Of a DNA stretch of 64,000 bases, positions 36,373 through 47,885 are shown piece by piece (positions within the stretch are counted from its first letter, which is position 1; each line of letters starts with the position of its first letter). The notes under the pieces were generated by a model that was not told the origin of the DNA, did not search any database, and worked only from the letters and a program-made list of their open reading frames with translations. The stretch spans positions 11,658,501-11,722,500 of the forward strand of contig NC_061140.1 of the NCBI RefSeq assembly GCF_905220365.1, written 5' to 3'. A program made the translations under genes and the position numbers. The stretch is from Vanessa cardui. Its lineage: Eukaryota; Arthropoda; Insecta; Lepidoptera; Nymphalidae.

Positions 36373-37606
36373 GTCAGAAACACACTTTTTTTTAAAGGAT
36401 AGTAGAAATGCCCCAAATTAGTTAAGGATTTACTAATAATCCTAGTTACCCCTTAAGCTTATCACTTGTGTTAGGGGTGGGACACTATCCCAGGGGTCAG
36501 GATTGATCTTGGGCCCTTTTGCATCGCTGTGAGGTCCGTAAATCACTGCGCTATTGAGGTTTTAAATGAGAAATGTCTGAATTAAATTTACTTTAGGACA
36601 CGTTAAAGTAAATGAGAAGGGCAATTTGTGATATGACGTTTCATGTTTTTAAGGCAAATTTTTTACATACAATAAAATTCGAGTCTATGTTTCTAATATT
36701 ATAAGAACTTTTATTGACTAAAGTCCCATCAAAATTGATTCAGCATTCTGTTTGTTTTGGTTAATCTCTGGACCGAGATTAGCCGAAACAAAAAATATTT
36801 TGTTCAAAAGAAAAAAAGTCCATACATGGAATACTTTACAACTCTCAAACTTATATTAAAACTACTATTAATCATAATATCAAAGCTAATATGAGGCAAG
36901 AAATATTACTTAGATGTTCGAAGACACCGCCCGTACGCTGTTTTACGAAGTTAGATATTTAATAATGCATAGACGAAGCATAACTCAATCTTTTGTCTCA
37001 TACAACGTGTCATCACAGCTCCTTGCATTTGCTTGCATGTCTTGGCGCCGACGGAGCTGTCCAAAGTTGGAACCCTTCATACTTAACTTGTACTTAAAAC
37101 ACAACTTAAACTCATTGTCACCCTACATCAAAGAGTTTCGCACCATCCATTGCGGAATTTATTTTACATTTAAAACTGTTCTAGAAGAGAACTAAGCAAT
37201 GTATTCTAAAATGGTTGGGAGGAGATATTTTAACGATTTCATAGTAGAGGTTTCGTTGCAGCTTTTGTAATAAATTTCCCAGTTCAGTTTGGGTTAATAT
37301 AATATGCCACCTTTGTTAACATGCACAGTAACCAAATATTGGTGTTGGTAAGTTTTGAGACGGCTGATGGGCGCATTCATTAAGCTTTGACGCTTTTAAC
37401 GCTTTAGCGCAATCTTAGGTAATAAACATTTAAGCCATTTCTAGAATATTCCTAGGAAATATTCATTATTGTCTTAAAGACATTTATTTTCAAATATAAA
37501 GTTGTATTAACGTTAATACTAAGCTACAAGTAAATGATTGGCTTCAGGCAGAGGACAGTATAAATAATCGTTTCCTGATTATTGGATTTTTGAACGTTGG
37601 ATTCAT
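36373..37606. other. AT-rich DNA, no gene seen
   Basis: The plus frame 36914-37195 (93 codons) has no domain or splice context. No recognised repeat. Confidence 0.45.
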
Positions 37607-37790
37607 TGAATTTTGTATATAAATAAAACTAGTTATAACGGATTTGACTCGCGTATATTAATTATTTTAAACATCCCGACGTTTTGAGCACTTTACAGCG
37701 TTCGTGGTCACGGGTAGACTAAGGTGGCATTTGTCTATTTGAAGAACAAAAGAAATATTATTTACAACTACCGCCAACGACCGCCGCCAT
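37607..37790 (-). mobile_element. Family E repeat (Penelope-like?)
   Basis: Shares over 80 percent of bases by eye with 58194-58362: 'cggatttgactcgcgtatat', 'cactttacagcgttcgtggt', 'cacgggtagact', 'ttatttacaactaccgccaa'. On the minus strand it can be read SLPVTTNAVKCSKRRD. Assignment to Penelope-like elements is a guess. Confidence 0.6.
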
Positions 37791-38739
37791 GTTCACAGAC
37801 TGCAGACTTTGAAGAACGCCTATTTTTGACATCTCCTATATGTTCCTTGACCCTTGAATTTTGTATTACCAATAACTCCTTAATAATATGCATGGTAGTG
37901 GAAAACCAATCCACCAGCAAAATCATTTCCAATGAGGATAAGCGTCAGTCAGGCGGACTATTAAAGTCGTCAATCCTTTTTCTTCCAGTATTGTTATAAA
38001 TATATAATACTGCAAGAAGAAAGGATATTATTATATTGGAACAGCTACCTAAAACTACGTCTATTAATGGCACTCAAAGTACTTTTTAGCATAACTGAAT
38101 ACTTATTAGTATTAATAATAATAACTGCCAATAAAAAAATACCCGTAAAATCTTATATATCAAAATAAGTCCATGCATTATCAACTTTGGTAGCATTATA
38201 TGTTTGATCAAACATTCGACCAATTCATAACCAACTTTTATTAAATTAATAATATAAGAAACTTTGCCGAATACGTCATTTCTAAACGAATTGTAATGTA
38301 GCGGAATATTCAACATATAAACAGAATTGGTTATTCGTGAATAGGCCAACTTGGAAACAGATTGACAGTGAATAAATAGCAAATAACTTTTATTCATTGC
38401 GATGGAGCGGTTCGCATAAATGTGACGACAAAAGACCTATTGTGGCTTTTTTCTATGGTCGTATTATAGCGCGGCTTGAAATGTGTGGCGATCTTGATGA
38501 GATTATATCACCTTTTTTACTTACTGATAAAAGATAAACTGATATTACAATCTGTAAGTAAACCTGTATAGTTGCCTCTCTTATTGAGGAGAGCTTAGAT
38601 TGTTCATGTTGATGTTTCATGACGTTCCATGCTTTCCAAGAACGGGAATATACACACTGTCATCTGTCAAACTTTGGGCTACTATTTCTCGAGAAAAACA
38701 TCATATAATAGACTTCTTTGATTCAGAGTTTGAAACCTT
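37791..38739. other. AT-rich DNA, no gene seen
   Basis: Frames 37724-37999 (partly family E) and 38397-38086 lack domains. Confidence 0.45.
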
Positions 38740-38935
38740 CTTGGTAGGTGGTTCCGCAAATAATTCACCTGATGGTAAGTGATTATATTGATATATTGTT
38801 ATTTAAAAAAGATCATTATTCCTCATTTATCCGATTTGTCACCAATCTCAGGAAAATGATACTCCTTGTACTACTGTTTGGCGGCAAATATCTGACGAGG
38901 AGGTACTAAACTAGACGGTCTTGCCCAAAGACCCA
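38740..38935 (-). mobile_element. Possible very old family A copy
   Basis: 'cacctgatggtaagtga' and 'tccttgtactactgtttggc' plus 'ggcaaatatctgacgagg' are in the right order, but the middle is gone. Confidence 0.3.
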
Positions 38936-39971
38936 ACAAAAAGTTCGGTATTTCCATTATATATGTTAGCAAGATCAGCTAGGCAAGGTACACAGATATA
39001 TTTAATACGATTTACATCAAACGCGCCGCATTGAACCATCCCAGTGCATTTTGCATGGATTAACAAAATTAAAGGGATTACACAATATGTAAAGTTTACT
39101 TTTTCTCCAGTTGTTTGTTATGCTTTATCACATAATCGACATCGCTTTATATACTCTTATCGTTTCACTTTTAACAACTTATATCTTTTATAAGAAATAT
39201 TTACAGAATCCACTATTCTTGTGTCGGTCAGCAAGTCTAGGTTCGATTGAAAGCGATGGCGCGTTAAAGGAATTATACTTTCCCTTCGCGATTGAATTAT
39301 TGTGATTTTTTTTTGTACTTTTAGCTCGTCGACTCACATATTTCTGTTTATTTTATTGCTTTCACGTTTATTGTTAAATAACTAAATAAATTAGTATCTA
39401 TATAGTTTTGATTTTATTTCAGAATAAGATATATTTTCAATTGACATCTTTAATTAATGACGTGTTTTTCTTTAATCATTAGTGTATTTGCAAACGTTAT
39501 TTACCTGCGTCACTAAGGCATATATCTCCTGTTCATCCAAATCTGATTCCTGTAATGCTAACCGGGTTTTATGGGATTCTTATCCAGTAAAACCGCTGGG
39601 ATGGCGTTCTTTAGCACTGATTGAAGAGGTTGCGGAATCTTGTTGGACTTATTCAATGCTGTAGCACTGTGTACCACTCGGCAGAGTTCTCCCCAGGCGG
39701 TCATCTACATGATGATGTCTGCACAAGTCTCAGATGATGTGTTTACGAAAACTGACCAATAGCGAAGCAGATAATATTATAGTGTAAATATGTACGTGTA
39801 AATACAAGCACATATACTAATGCTCCTGTTGGACAGAAATTCAACATGACCAGAGTGAATTTTAGTACTAGACCAGCGGTTTATATTAAAATATCATTAC
39901 AATACTTTAATTAACAAATGAACAATTACTTTCATATTTGTGATATCAATCTTGACGTCAAATGGAAACGA
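38936..39971. other. AT-rich DNA, no gene seen
   Basis: No recognised repeat. The palindrome TTGACGTCAA is at about 39952-39961. Confidence 0.5.
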
Positions 39972-40312
39972 TTATAGTACGACACAACTTAGATGTAGCA
40001 TCGGAAAATTCAAAAAAACTGATTACTGCTGATCTATACAACCAATAGAAATAGCTCTATATCGCGGAATTCGACGCTATTCGTTGCTTAGATTCTCGCG
40101 TTAGTTCAACCCGAGACAGCAAATGTATGTAAATCGACGTGTCGAATTGACGAATATATTAGGTCATATGATATTACAAGTTATTACGTGTGTGTAAAGA
40201 TCATATTCACATAAGAAATAAATATTTATAATTTGGGATAGCGTACTTAATTCGGATGTGATCGGTTTTATGAATATTGCCGATGCTACATCCTAGTTGT
40301 GTCGTACTATTA
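39972..40312. mobile_element. 335-bp MITE with long inverted ends and TTA duplication
   Basis: Element 39975-40309. Left end TAGTACGACACAACTTAGAT and right end (reversed) TAGTACGACACAACTAGGAT; the pairing goes on through 'gtagcatcgg' for about 45 bp in all. Flanked by TTA at 39972-39974 and 40310-40312. A three-base TWA duplication fits PIF/Harbinger; a TA-type reading is also possible. No coding capacity. Confidence 0.85.
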
Positions 40313-40493
40313 TAATCTTTTATCGCTATTATTCACGATTTCAATGAACAGTCAGTGTATTCGTTTCATTCGATTATTTGCTTAATGGTATTTACTTGTG
40401 CCAAGGGGAAGTGGGCACGAATTACTACAATGTCACCATTGAAAAAGACATAAGAAGGATTGAATCAAACGACACTATTATATTTATATACAA

Positions 40494-40758
40494 GCTGTGC
40501 CCGCGACTTTGCACGCGTTTGAATTTATCAATAAAATATATTATTGTAGCCTAAGTTACTCCTTATTTTATCAATTATATGCCTGTGAAAGCCGTTCCAG
40601 AATTAACAAACAAACAGACAGACAGACAGACAGATAAAAGTTGGTAAAAATGTTATTTTGGTATATGTACCGTGTATAAATAATGTACATATGCATTGAG
40701 TAAAAAAAGGCTAGTTTAATATTACAAACAGACACTCCAATTTTATTATATGTATAGA
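40494..40758 (+). mobile_element. F/G-type retroposon remnant
   Basis: 'gctgtgcccgcgactttgca' start, 'gcctgtgaaagccgttccag', a (CAGA)n run at 40613-40634, end 'attttattatatgtatagat'. Typical of LINE-like 3' ends in Lepidoptera. Confidence 0.55.
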
Positions 40759-41050
40759 TTTACGCTTAGTTTAAGGGCTTACTCATAGAATATAATAGAA
40801 CACTTTTTTTTAAACAAGTGGTTTGGTTAACAGGAGGCTCTGTTTTTTTATATTTATCATGTCACAATTCCAACATTTACGAACCGATTTATTAATTTAA
40901 TTTTTATTAATTATTCTCTTTAACTTATTACACACAGTGGGATTACAGATACCGTTTTAAAAGCGTACATCTTATCCGTTGAAAAATAGTAATCCTGAGA
41001 AATCGGTTAAAAGGAGTGGATAAACTTGTATATATTTTTGCCTTGTTTTT

Positions 41051-41322
41051 TTTTATGGTATAGGTTGTTGGACGAGCATATGGGCCACCTGATGGTAAGT
41101 CGCCATCACCCATAGACAATGAAGCTGTAAGAAATATTACATTACATCGTCAATGTGCCACCAACGTTGGGAACTAAGATGTTATGTCCCTTGTGCCTGT
41201 AGTGTTCACTCACCCTTCAAACCGGAACACAACGGTACTGAGTACTGTTATTTGGAGGTAGAATAACTGATGTGTGTGTTTTACTTACCCAGACGGGCTT
41301 GCACAAAGCCCTACCACCAAGG
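41051..41322 (-). mobile_element. Family A copy, near full length
   Basis: 'ttttatggtataggttgttg' to 'gcttgcacaaagccctacca'. Confidence 0.95.
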
Positions 41323-41848
41323 AAAGTTATTGTATTAATAGCAACTATAGCACAATTTATATAAAATATTTAATTGTTAATAAGCCATTTTCATTTTATC
41401 TTTTAATAATCTACACCCGAACGACTGGACAAAGGAAACCAGGGTGCGAAGTATTCATTTAAGCACATTTCGCACTAATTTGTTTCAAGTATTTAAATTT
41501 GACGTATTATAAAATTGTTTACGATGGCTATTAAAGTAGGTCGGCGTGAGGTACATAAAGCCCTGGCCACACCATACCGTGTTATGTAATCCGAACCCTG
41601 CTTAGCGGTTCGGTTGCGTCCGTAAATAGTATTTTCGAGGCGTATGGATATGACACGCATTTTTCACGCGGTAGGTGGTCTGGCTGTCACGTTGTCAACA
41701 TGCGAATGGAGACTTTAACGTCGAATGTTGAGTATTTTTATCGAGCTATGAGTTATGTAATTATAGGGTTAACTTTCTAGCTGTATCTGACTGCAGAAGG
41801 GTGAGTTCTGAAAACGTAGCTTCCACTATGTAAGAACGAAGAAGAAGA
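41323..41848. other. Unassigned, moderately GC-rich in part
   Basis: 41540-41700 is GC-richer than average. Nothing recognised. Confidence 0.45.
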
Positions 41849-42086
41849 TGACGACCTCCGTGGTCGATTAGTGTGAACATCGATTTTCATGAGTACGCCA
41901 CTCCGAGGATCCGGGTTCGTCCGGCCAAATAGAAAATTTCGTTAGTTTTCTTGTGTATGTGTCTTGGGTCTGGGTGTTTGTGGTACAGTCGTTACTTCTG
42001 ATTTTCCAAAACACAAGTGCCAGTTACTTACATTGAGATCAGAGTAATGTATGTGATGTTGTCCAATATTTATTTATTATTATTAT
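41849..42086 (+). mobile_element. Family D SINE
   Basis: Head 'tgacgacctccgtggtcga', damaged B box ('gggttcgtccggcc'), body 'tgggtctgggtgtttgtggt', TTTA-rich tail. Confidence 0.9.
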
Positions 42087-42287
42087 ATTTCCTACAGTGC
42101 TAATGGCGATAGCTGATCAAGAACACTTATCGGGTACTATTATAAATTAAAAATAGTTCTAAATGCTGCCTACTTGTAGTCACTGGAAAATGGTTGTGTT
42201 TTCATAAAATTCTCCTCATTATATCCAGCTTAAGATATGACAGTTTCATGGGAATTTCATATTGGTGATATAAATACGTGGAGCAGG

Positions 42288-42420
42288 ATATGGACGAGTA
42301 ACTATTGAGTTTCTTGCTGTTTTCTCGGTAGAATCTACATTCTGAATCAGTGGTAGCTTTACGTTTAAATCGAGACTGTACCATGACGATTCGGAGGTGA
42401 TTTTATGGGCCTACTTGTAT
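42288..42420 (+). mobile_element. Family C LINE 3' end, degenerate, plus strand
   Basis: 'gagtaactattgagtttctt', 'cggtagaatctacattctga', 'ggtagctttacgtttaa', 'gggcctacttgta'. Meets the next copy tail to tail. Confidence 0.75.
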
Positions 42421-42424
42421 CGCA

Positions 42425-42790
42425 CCAAATCAAATCAAATCAAAATACACTTTATTCAAGTAGGTTTTTACAAGCACTTTTGAATCGTCATTTTACAATT
42501 AAGTGAAGCTACCACCGGTTCGGAAAGTAGGTTCTACCGAGAAGAACCGGCAATGTAGTTACTGTTTTTTAACATTTAACAAATACAAAGTCATGTTAGT
42601 TTAAAACAATTATTTAAATTAATATATCCTGCTTGGAAGAGAACAAGTATGAACTCCACGCTTTTTTATCATCTATAAAATCTTGTATCGAATAATATTC
42701 TTTTTCTACCAATATATTTTTTACAAACGATTTGAATTTACGAAACGGAAACGTTAAAAATGTCTGCGGTATTTTATTATTTTGCATAAT
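42425..42790 (-). mobile_element. Family C LINE 3' end, long copy, minus strand
   Basis: 'aaatcaaatcaaatcaaaat' tail, all conserved blocks, and the extension 'tttttatcatctataaaatc' to 'gatttgaatttacgaaacgg'. Confidence 0.92.
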
Positions 42791-43080
42791 CGAAATCAAA
42801 ACCAAAATTGATTTCGATTTCGAATGTCTTGCTTTAAGACGAAATGTATCCTATCGCAATAGCTTATCATTGTTAATGCAACAACAATCCACTGAAATTT
42901 CCAAAAATCTTATAATCATTTATCCGATATAATCCAGTACCAATAGAGAGCAAGGAAGTATATTGATTGGACGTAATTTCAGTTTCGGTACAAAAATTGT
43001 CACAAGAATAAATTCTTTTAGCGGAGAAGGGAAATCATATATCAGTCAGTTATCAACCAAATCATAATGAACTAACCCAC

Positions 43081-43111
<31 letters not shown>

Positions 43112-43387
43112 CTATACAGTGCGGTTTGAAAACTGTTCATAGAATATTGTGATGTACGATAAAAAGTATGGTTTCAATGATATTTGAATAACTTTGAGAC
43201 AAATAAAGCTAAAGTAGAAAAATATTTATATGCGAGATTCGTATTCAGAGGTTTTATATTTAATCTATATACGTTCGTTTTAATCATTCATTTCTATGGT
43301 CTAATTACAGTATAATCCTTAGAATAAATACTGCTATAGAAATGCCATCATCATCAGATCATCTGAGTATCAGTTATAAATAGTAAA
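42791..43387. other. AT-rich DNA with (CA)n
   Basis: A short inverted repeat 'cgaaatca...tgatttcg' lies at about 42789-42814. The (CA)n run is entered separately. No gene. Confidence 0.5.
43077..43113. repeat. (CA)n microsatellite
   Basis: About 17 CA units with two TACA interruptions at the left. Confidence 0.9.
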
Positions 43388-43500
43388 AATAGTCACCGCA
43401 TAAATCATGACTGTGTGGAGTACCATTTCTCCGCTGAATCGCAGTTCTGATGTTATGGGCTAAAAATGTATCAGCTCTGTCATCAGAGGCAATAAAGAAG
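43388..43500. repeat. LINE-like block, homologous to 33121-33238
   Basis: See the partner copy. A lone (ATCAA)n tail at about 43656-43676 may belong to the same or another C-type insertion. Confidence 0.55.
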
Positions 43501-43912
43501 GTGTTTATATTTATAAAATATTAAATAAACAACAGATTTAAAAGCACTGTGAAATTAAACTGAAATGAAATTTGAGATCACACATTTCTTTCCACTCTTT
43601 GGGTATGTTATCCTGGTATTATTATATGGTATAAGCTTTTATCAATAAAACTGTTATCAAATCAAATCAAATCAAAACTGTTGTCAGTCAAATCTACACT
43701 GGGCATCTTTAATATAATTTATCTAGACTTTAAAAATTAGCAATATGTATCTAATAACTTGCATTCCATTTCCTTTAATATTATAGAACAGAAAAAATAC
43801 CTTTGGATATCGACACTAAAATAATGCCGTACAATAAATTTCAACTCTTGAGGTGGTTTGACCTTGCATTAATCAGAATTCAGAACGTGATTTCGTATAT
43901 GCTTATACCTCC

Positions 43913-43965
43913 CATCACTAGATGGCGCTGTACGTAGTTAGATCGCGCTAACGTTGTGCTCTCTT
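43913..43965 (-). repeat. Family J repeat fragment
   Basis: Reverse of 'cacaacgttagcgcgatct' and 'acagcgccatctagtga'. Confidence 0.65.
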
Positions 43966-43997
43966 GAAATAGTAAAAGGCTGCAGCGATCTTGTAAG

Positions 43998-44035
43998 GTT
44001 GTCTATGTGGCTTGGTGACCACTTTTCATCAGAAA
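43998..44035 (+). mobile_element. Family A 3' scrap
   Basis: 'gttgtctatgtggcttggtg' and 'accacttttcatcag' only. Confidence 0.45.
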
Positions 44036-44394
44036 TTTTTGTGGCGCATTAAATAACTAGCGCCGTATAATTTGCAGTTTCGAATCAAGTTGTAGATATA
44101 TTCTATTACCTAGTTCTTACATAATATATTATATACATGGAATGTGGTTATACTTTATTTGCTTACTGATTTTAATGATTAACTGTATTTTCATTCGTTA
44201 ACATTTAAAAATATGAATACTGCAATTTCTCATTTTTCCAGAAGGTCTTTAAATCCTAACCGAAAGTCTTTTTAAAATAAGTTTTAAAGGAATATATAAG
44301 TGTGATTCAAATCAATTCTGCAAATATATTTAGTCTCTTGTATCTAAATCATTGAAATTACGGTCTGTAGTTGCTGTTTGTTACTTAATTTACA
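44036..44394. other. AT-rich DNA, no gene seen
   Basis: No recognised repeat. Confidence 0.5.
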
Positions 44395-44645
44395 TATGAT
44401 GCCCGGCTTCGCATGGGTGTAATACTGATATTAAATATTCTACAGAATTTGTTTATTTATATCTAATTAGAAAGTTCTAAAATTATTTGTTTTTCTTTAC
44501 TATATTTTTCGTGTATTATATACAAAAACCTTCCTCTCGAATCACTCTTTCCATTAAAAAATCTGCATCAAAATCCGTTGCGTAATTTTAAACATCTAAG
44601 CATACACAGGGACAGATTGTAAGCGACTTTGTTTTATATTATGTA
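44395..44645 (+). mobile_element. Family F repeat
   Basis: 'gatgcccggcttcgcatggg', 'tgtaatactgatattaaata', 'gcatcaaaatccgttgcgta', 'agcgactttgttttatatta'. Collinear with 63317-63566. Confidence 0.85.
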
Positions 44646-45344
44646 AGTAATAATTGTGTTTCTAATGTCTTTTAAGACCATACATGATAACACTGATAAA
44701 TTTAATTTAAGTACAAAGAAAATTCGAATAAAAATTTAAAAAAAAATCCATATCATTTCCATAATCGTATCAACTCTATGTCATAACCACATATTATTAA
44801 ATGTCTACCGCAGTCCGTATTACCATCGCCATTAGGTCGAAAATTCGTAAATAAACCAGTACATATTGAAAGGTTTATTAAAATGGAAATCTCAATTAAA
44901 ACCGAACATTTTCATCATTTCCCGTTATATCCGATGAAGTAAATAATTGTGGGCAGACATACCGAGCACTGAAGCGGGATTTAATGAACTCATATAATAA
45001 CCCACCTTTTAAAGTATTCCTTTTGAATGTTTGCACTGAAAGGGTTTAATTTATTATGCACTATCTATTTTATTATTTACTAGAAAAACATTTATAATAT
45101 GTTTTATTTACAAGCGATGCTGAAACTAAGGCTATTTTTTAAAATAAGAAGACCAAATATATATAAATAATATAAATATTTTTTAAGATAAGAAGAAGAA
45201 ATAAGAAGAAGTAAAAATTATTAATATTTTTTAACGTAAGTATGCTTTCTGTTGTAAAATACCGATAAAGAGCTCATAATTTCTCATTTATATATAATGA
45301 AACTAGTTTGAACGACCCAGTAATTTTTTATTCCATGTTTTTTT
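44646..45344. other. AT-rich DNA, no gene seen
   Basis: A small (AAGAAG/ATAAG) purine repeat lies at 45187-45213, between two 'aatattttttaa' copies. Confidence 0.5.
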
Positions 45345-45636
45345 TTTCAAATAAAACAACAACAGCCTGTAACTTCTCACTTATGGGCAAAAGGCCTCCT
45401 CTCCCTTTAAGGAGAAGGTTTGGAACATATTCCACCACGCTGTTCCCATGCGGGTTGGTGGAATACATATGTGGCAGAATTTCTATGAAATTTGTCACAT
45501 GCAGATTTCCTCACGATGTTTTCCTTCACCGCTGAGCACGAGATGAATTATAATGACAAATTAAGCTCATGAATCAGCGGTGCTTGCCTGGGTTTGAACT
45601 CGCCAACCACTGGGCCATCTCTGCTCTTTTCAAATA
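45345..45636 (-). mobile_element. Family B SINE with 10-bp TSD
   Basis: Body 45355-45626, with TTTTCAAATA repeated at 45345-45354 and 45627-45636. About 25 bp of the tRNA-like head around the B box are deleted ('gtttgaactcgccaaccact'). Confidence 0.93.
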
Positions 45637-45749
45637 CATATAATATAAATTAATACTGATACCGTATAGGAATAATAAGGTTATTTCTAATAAAGATAGC
45701 AAAAGTAATAAGGGACATGCGGACAAAATGACATATTATATCTACAAAA

Positions 45750-46030
45750 CTTGGTGGTAGGGCTTTGTGCAAGCCCGTCTGGCTAGGTAACACCAACTCA
45801 TCAGTTATTCTGCCGCCAAATAACAGTACTCAGTATTGTTGTGTTCCGGTTTGAAGGGTGAGTGAGCCAGTGTAACTACAGGCATAAAGGACATAGCATC
45901 GTAGTTCCCAAGGTTATTGGCACATTGACGATTTAAGGAATAGTTAATATTTCTTACAGCGTCATTGGTTGATGGTGACCACTTACCATCAGGTGGCCCA
46001 TTGCTCGTCCGCCAACCTCTACCATAAAAA
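45750..46030 (+). mobile_element. Family A copy inside the DNA transposon
   Basis: 'cttggtggtagggctttgtg' to 'gccaacctctaccataaaaa'. Near full length, so younger than its host. Confidence 0.95.
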
Positions 46031-46394
46031 ATGACATAATGACCCTTTAGAAACTATTTAGAAATTGGCCAGTTTTAGTTACATATCCACGATTGTATCA
46101 TGTAACGGCAACTATATTTAAAATCCTGTGAGATGTTGGGCGCCATTGTCACAGTCGCGTCGCAGTAATCAGTTCAAAGGTATTTCGCGCCTTTTAAAGT
46201 TTATTTCACCGATGGTTTCGTCCTATTTTCTTTAGGTTATTTGTTATTATTTCTATTAAAATCGATGAACTATATTAGTACACCGTGATTTCGATTTATC
46301 TTTTTTTAAATCATTAGTTTGTTCATGGAAGTATGATGTTTTATTCGTTTCTGTTTACGTTTGGACAAAATGACATACATACACAATGGACAAA

Positions 46395-46686
46395 ATGAAT
46401 GAAATTATGAATGATGAGCATGAGTTAGTTGAACACATAAAGATTTTAGAAACACTACTTTTTGGTTTGATGCGAACATAACTCCAAGAGTTGGACTAGC
46501 TGAAAAAAATGCTTTCAATCACCTTTTCAACAAGGAGTAGAAACGTGATGGAAAAAATGACTTAAAGGTTGTCTGAGAAGAATTAAATAGTTGGTTACGA
46601 TGTACTTCTTGTTTCCTTTGGGTTCATGCGTCATGTGCTGATGTCCCAACGAAGACCAAACGATTTATTTGTGAACTCTGTTCTTA
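46395..46686 (+). pseudogene. Transposase-like C-terminus with PHD-type zinc finger
   Basis: Two joined frames. First MNEIMNDEHELVEHIKILE from 46398; then, after a shift near 46455, a frame reading FWFDANITPRVGLAEKNAF and continuing to the stop at 46684-46686. This second frame has two in-frame stops (about 46538 and 46574). Its end reads WLRCTSCFLWVHASC, then RFICELCS: a CxxC-x3-W-x-H-x2-C-xn-CxxC pattern, the second half of a PHD finger. PHD fingers bind histone tails in host proteins and also occur at the C-termini of several DNA transposases. Position beside the right inverted end supports a transposase origin. A host pseudogene is the alternative. Confidence 0.55.
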
Positions 46687-46772
46687 AGAATTCGTATGTT
46701 ATTTTGTCCGTACTATATGGACAGTATGGTTTTTGTGATTAGTTAAATTTTTTCTTATATACATTTTATTAT

Positions 46773-47072
46773 AAAGTAACAGCCTGTAAATTACACACTC
46801 CTGGGCTAAGGCCTCCTCTTCCATTAAGGAGAGGTTTTGGAATAGGTATTCCACCGCGCGGTTCCACTGCGGATTGGTGGATTGCTCATGTGGCAGAATT
46901 TCGATGAAATTAGACACATGCAGGTTTCCTCACTATGTTTTCCTTTACCGCCGAGCACGATATGAATTATAAACACAAATGAAGCACATATATATAGTGG
47001 TGCTTGCCTGTGTTTGAACCCGAAATCGTCGATTAAGATGCACGCGTTCTAACCACTGGGCCATCTCAGCTC
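46773..47072 (-). mobile_element. Family B SINE, full length
   Basis: Minus strand, tail 'aaagtaacagcctgtaaatt', head 'gagctgagatggcccagtgg' and B box. No clear TSD by eye. Confidence 0.95.
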
Positions 47073-47260
47073 ATATTTTCAAAAAAAAACTAATTTTATA
47101 ATAGTTCCTACTTAATTAAAATACATCAGACAAAAGTATTATTTTAATAAGCTTGTTTGTATGTATATGATGTATTGTAATTATTTGAGCGTTTATTTAA
47201 TTCAAAGAACATTATGTTGAAGCTTGTTTTAAAAAGCATTTTGATAATTAATTAATATCT

Positions 47261-47417
47261 TCACTCGTATTATTAATGCGAATGTTCATATATCTGTTCT
47301 GTTGTGTTCACAGTGAAACCAGTGAACTGGATTTTGTTGAAATTTGGTAATAAGTAAGCTTGAAATCCAGGAAAGAACGTAGGCTACTTTTTATGCCTAA
47401 CAGCTGACAACCAACCC
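47261..47417 (+). mobile_element. Family G repeat
   Basis: 'tgaactggattttgttgaaa', 'tttggtaataagtaagcttg', 'cgtaggctactttttatgcc'. Confidence 0.65.
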
Positions 47418-47419
47418 CA

Positions 47420-47764
47420 AAACATTTTTAATTTTGCCGTTTAGTAAATTTAAATCGTTTGTAAAAAATACATTGGTAGAAAAAGCATATTATTCGATGC
47501 AAGATTTTTTTTATAGATGATAAAAAAGCGTGGAGCCTGTTGATTTCCAAGCAAGATATATTAATTTAAATAATTGTATTTAACTAACATGACTTTGTAT
47601 TTTTTAAATTTAAAAAAAAGAGTAATTACTGAGTTTCTTGCCGGTTCTTCTTGGTAGAATCTACTGTCCGAACAGGTGGTAGCTTCACTTAATTGACGAT
47701 TCAAAAGTGATTGTAAAAGCCTACCTGAACAAAGTTTATTTTGATTTTATTTGATTTGATTTGA
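47420..47764 (+). mobile_element. Family C LINE 3' end, long copy
   Basis: 'aatcgtttgtaaaaaataca', 'atagatgataaaaaagcgtg', 'gagtttcttgccggttcttc', 'ggtggtagcttcacttaatt', tail 'tgattttatttgatttgatt'. Lies between two G pieces. Confidence 0.93.
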
Positions 47765-47885
47765 ATATATAGTCTATGGAGTTTAAATTTGATTCATACC
47801 AAATTTCATCAAATTCGATTCAGTGGTTTAGTAGTGAAAGAGCGTCAGACAGGCAGACAGTCAGAGCTACAATATTAGTATAGAA
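47765..47885 (-). mobile_element. Family G fragment
   Basis: 'ataccaaatttcatcaaatt', 'cgattcagtggtttagtagt', 'gaaagagcgtcagacaggca'. Opposite in orientation to the piece at 47261. Confidence 0.65.

Larger units (their letters stand above)
45711..46723 (+). mobile_element. Degraded DNA transposon with inverted ends and PHD-like ORF end
   Basis: Left end 'gcggacaaaatgacat' (45719-45734) and right end 'atgttattttgtccgt' (about 46696-46711) pair at 14 of 16 positions. Further ggacaaaatga motifs occur inside at 46364 and 46388. The coding relic ends just before the right end, as in a cut-and-paste element. A family A SINE has landed inside. Superfamily not assigned; flanking duplication not resolved. 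Confidence 0.55.

Noticed and set aside
36914..37195. 93-codon frame as an exon
   Set aside because: No donor or acceptor in frame, no recognisable motif, AT-driven composition.
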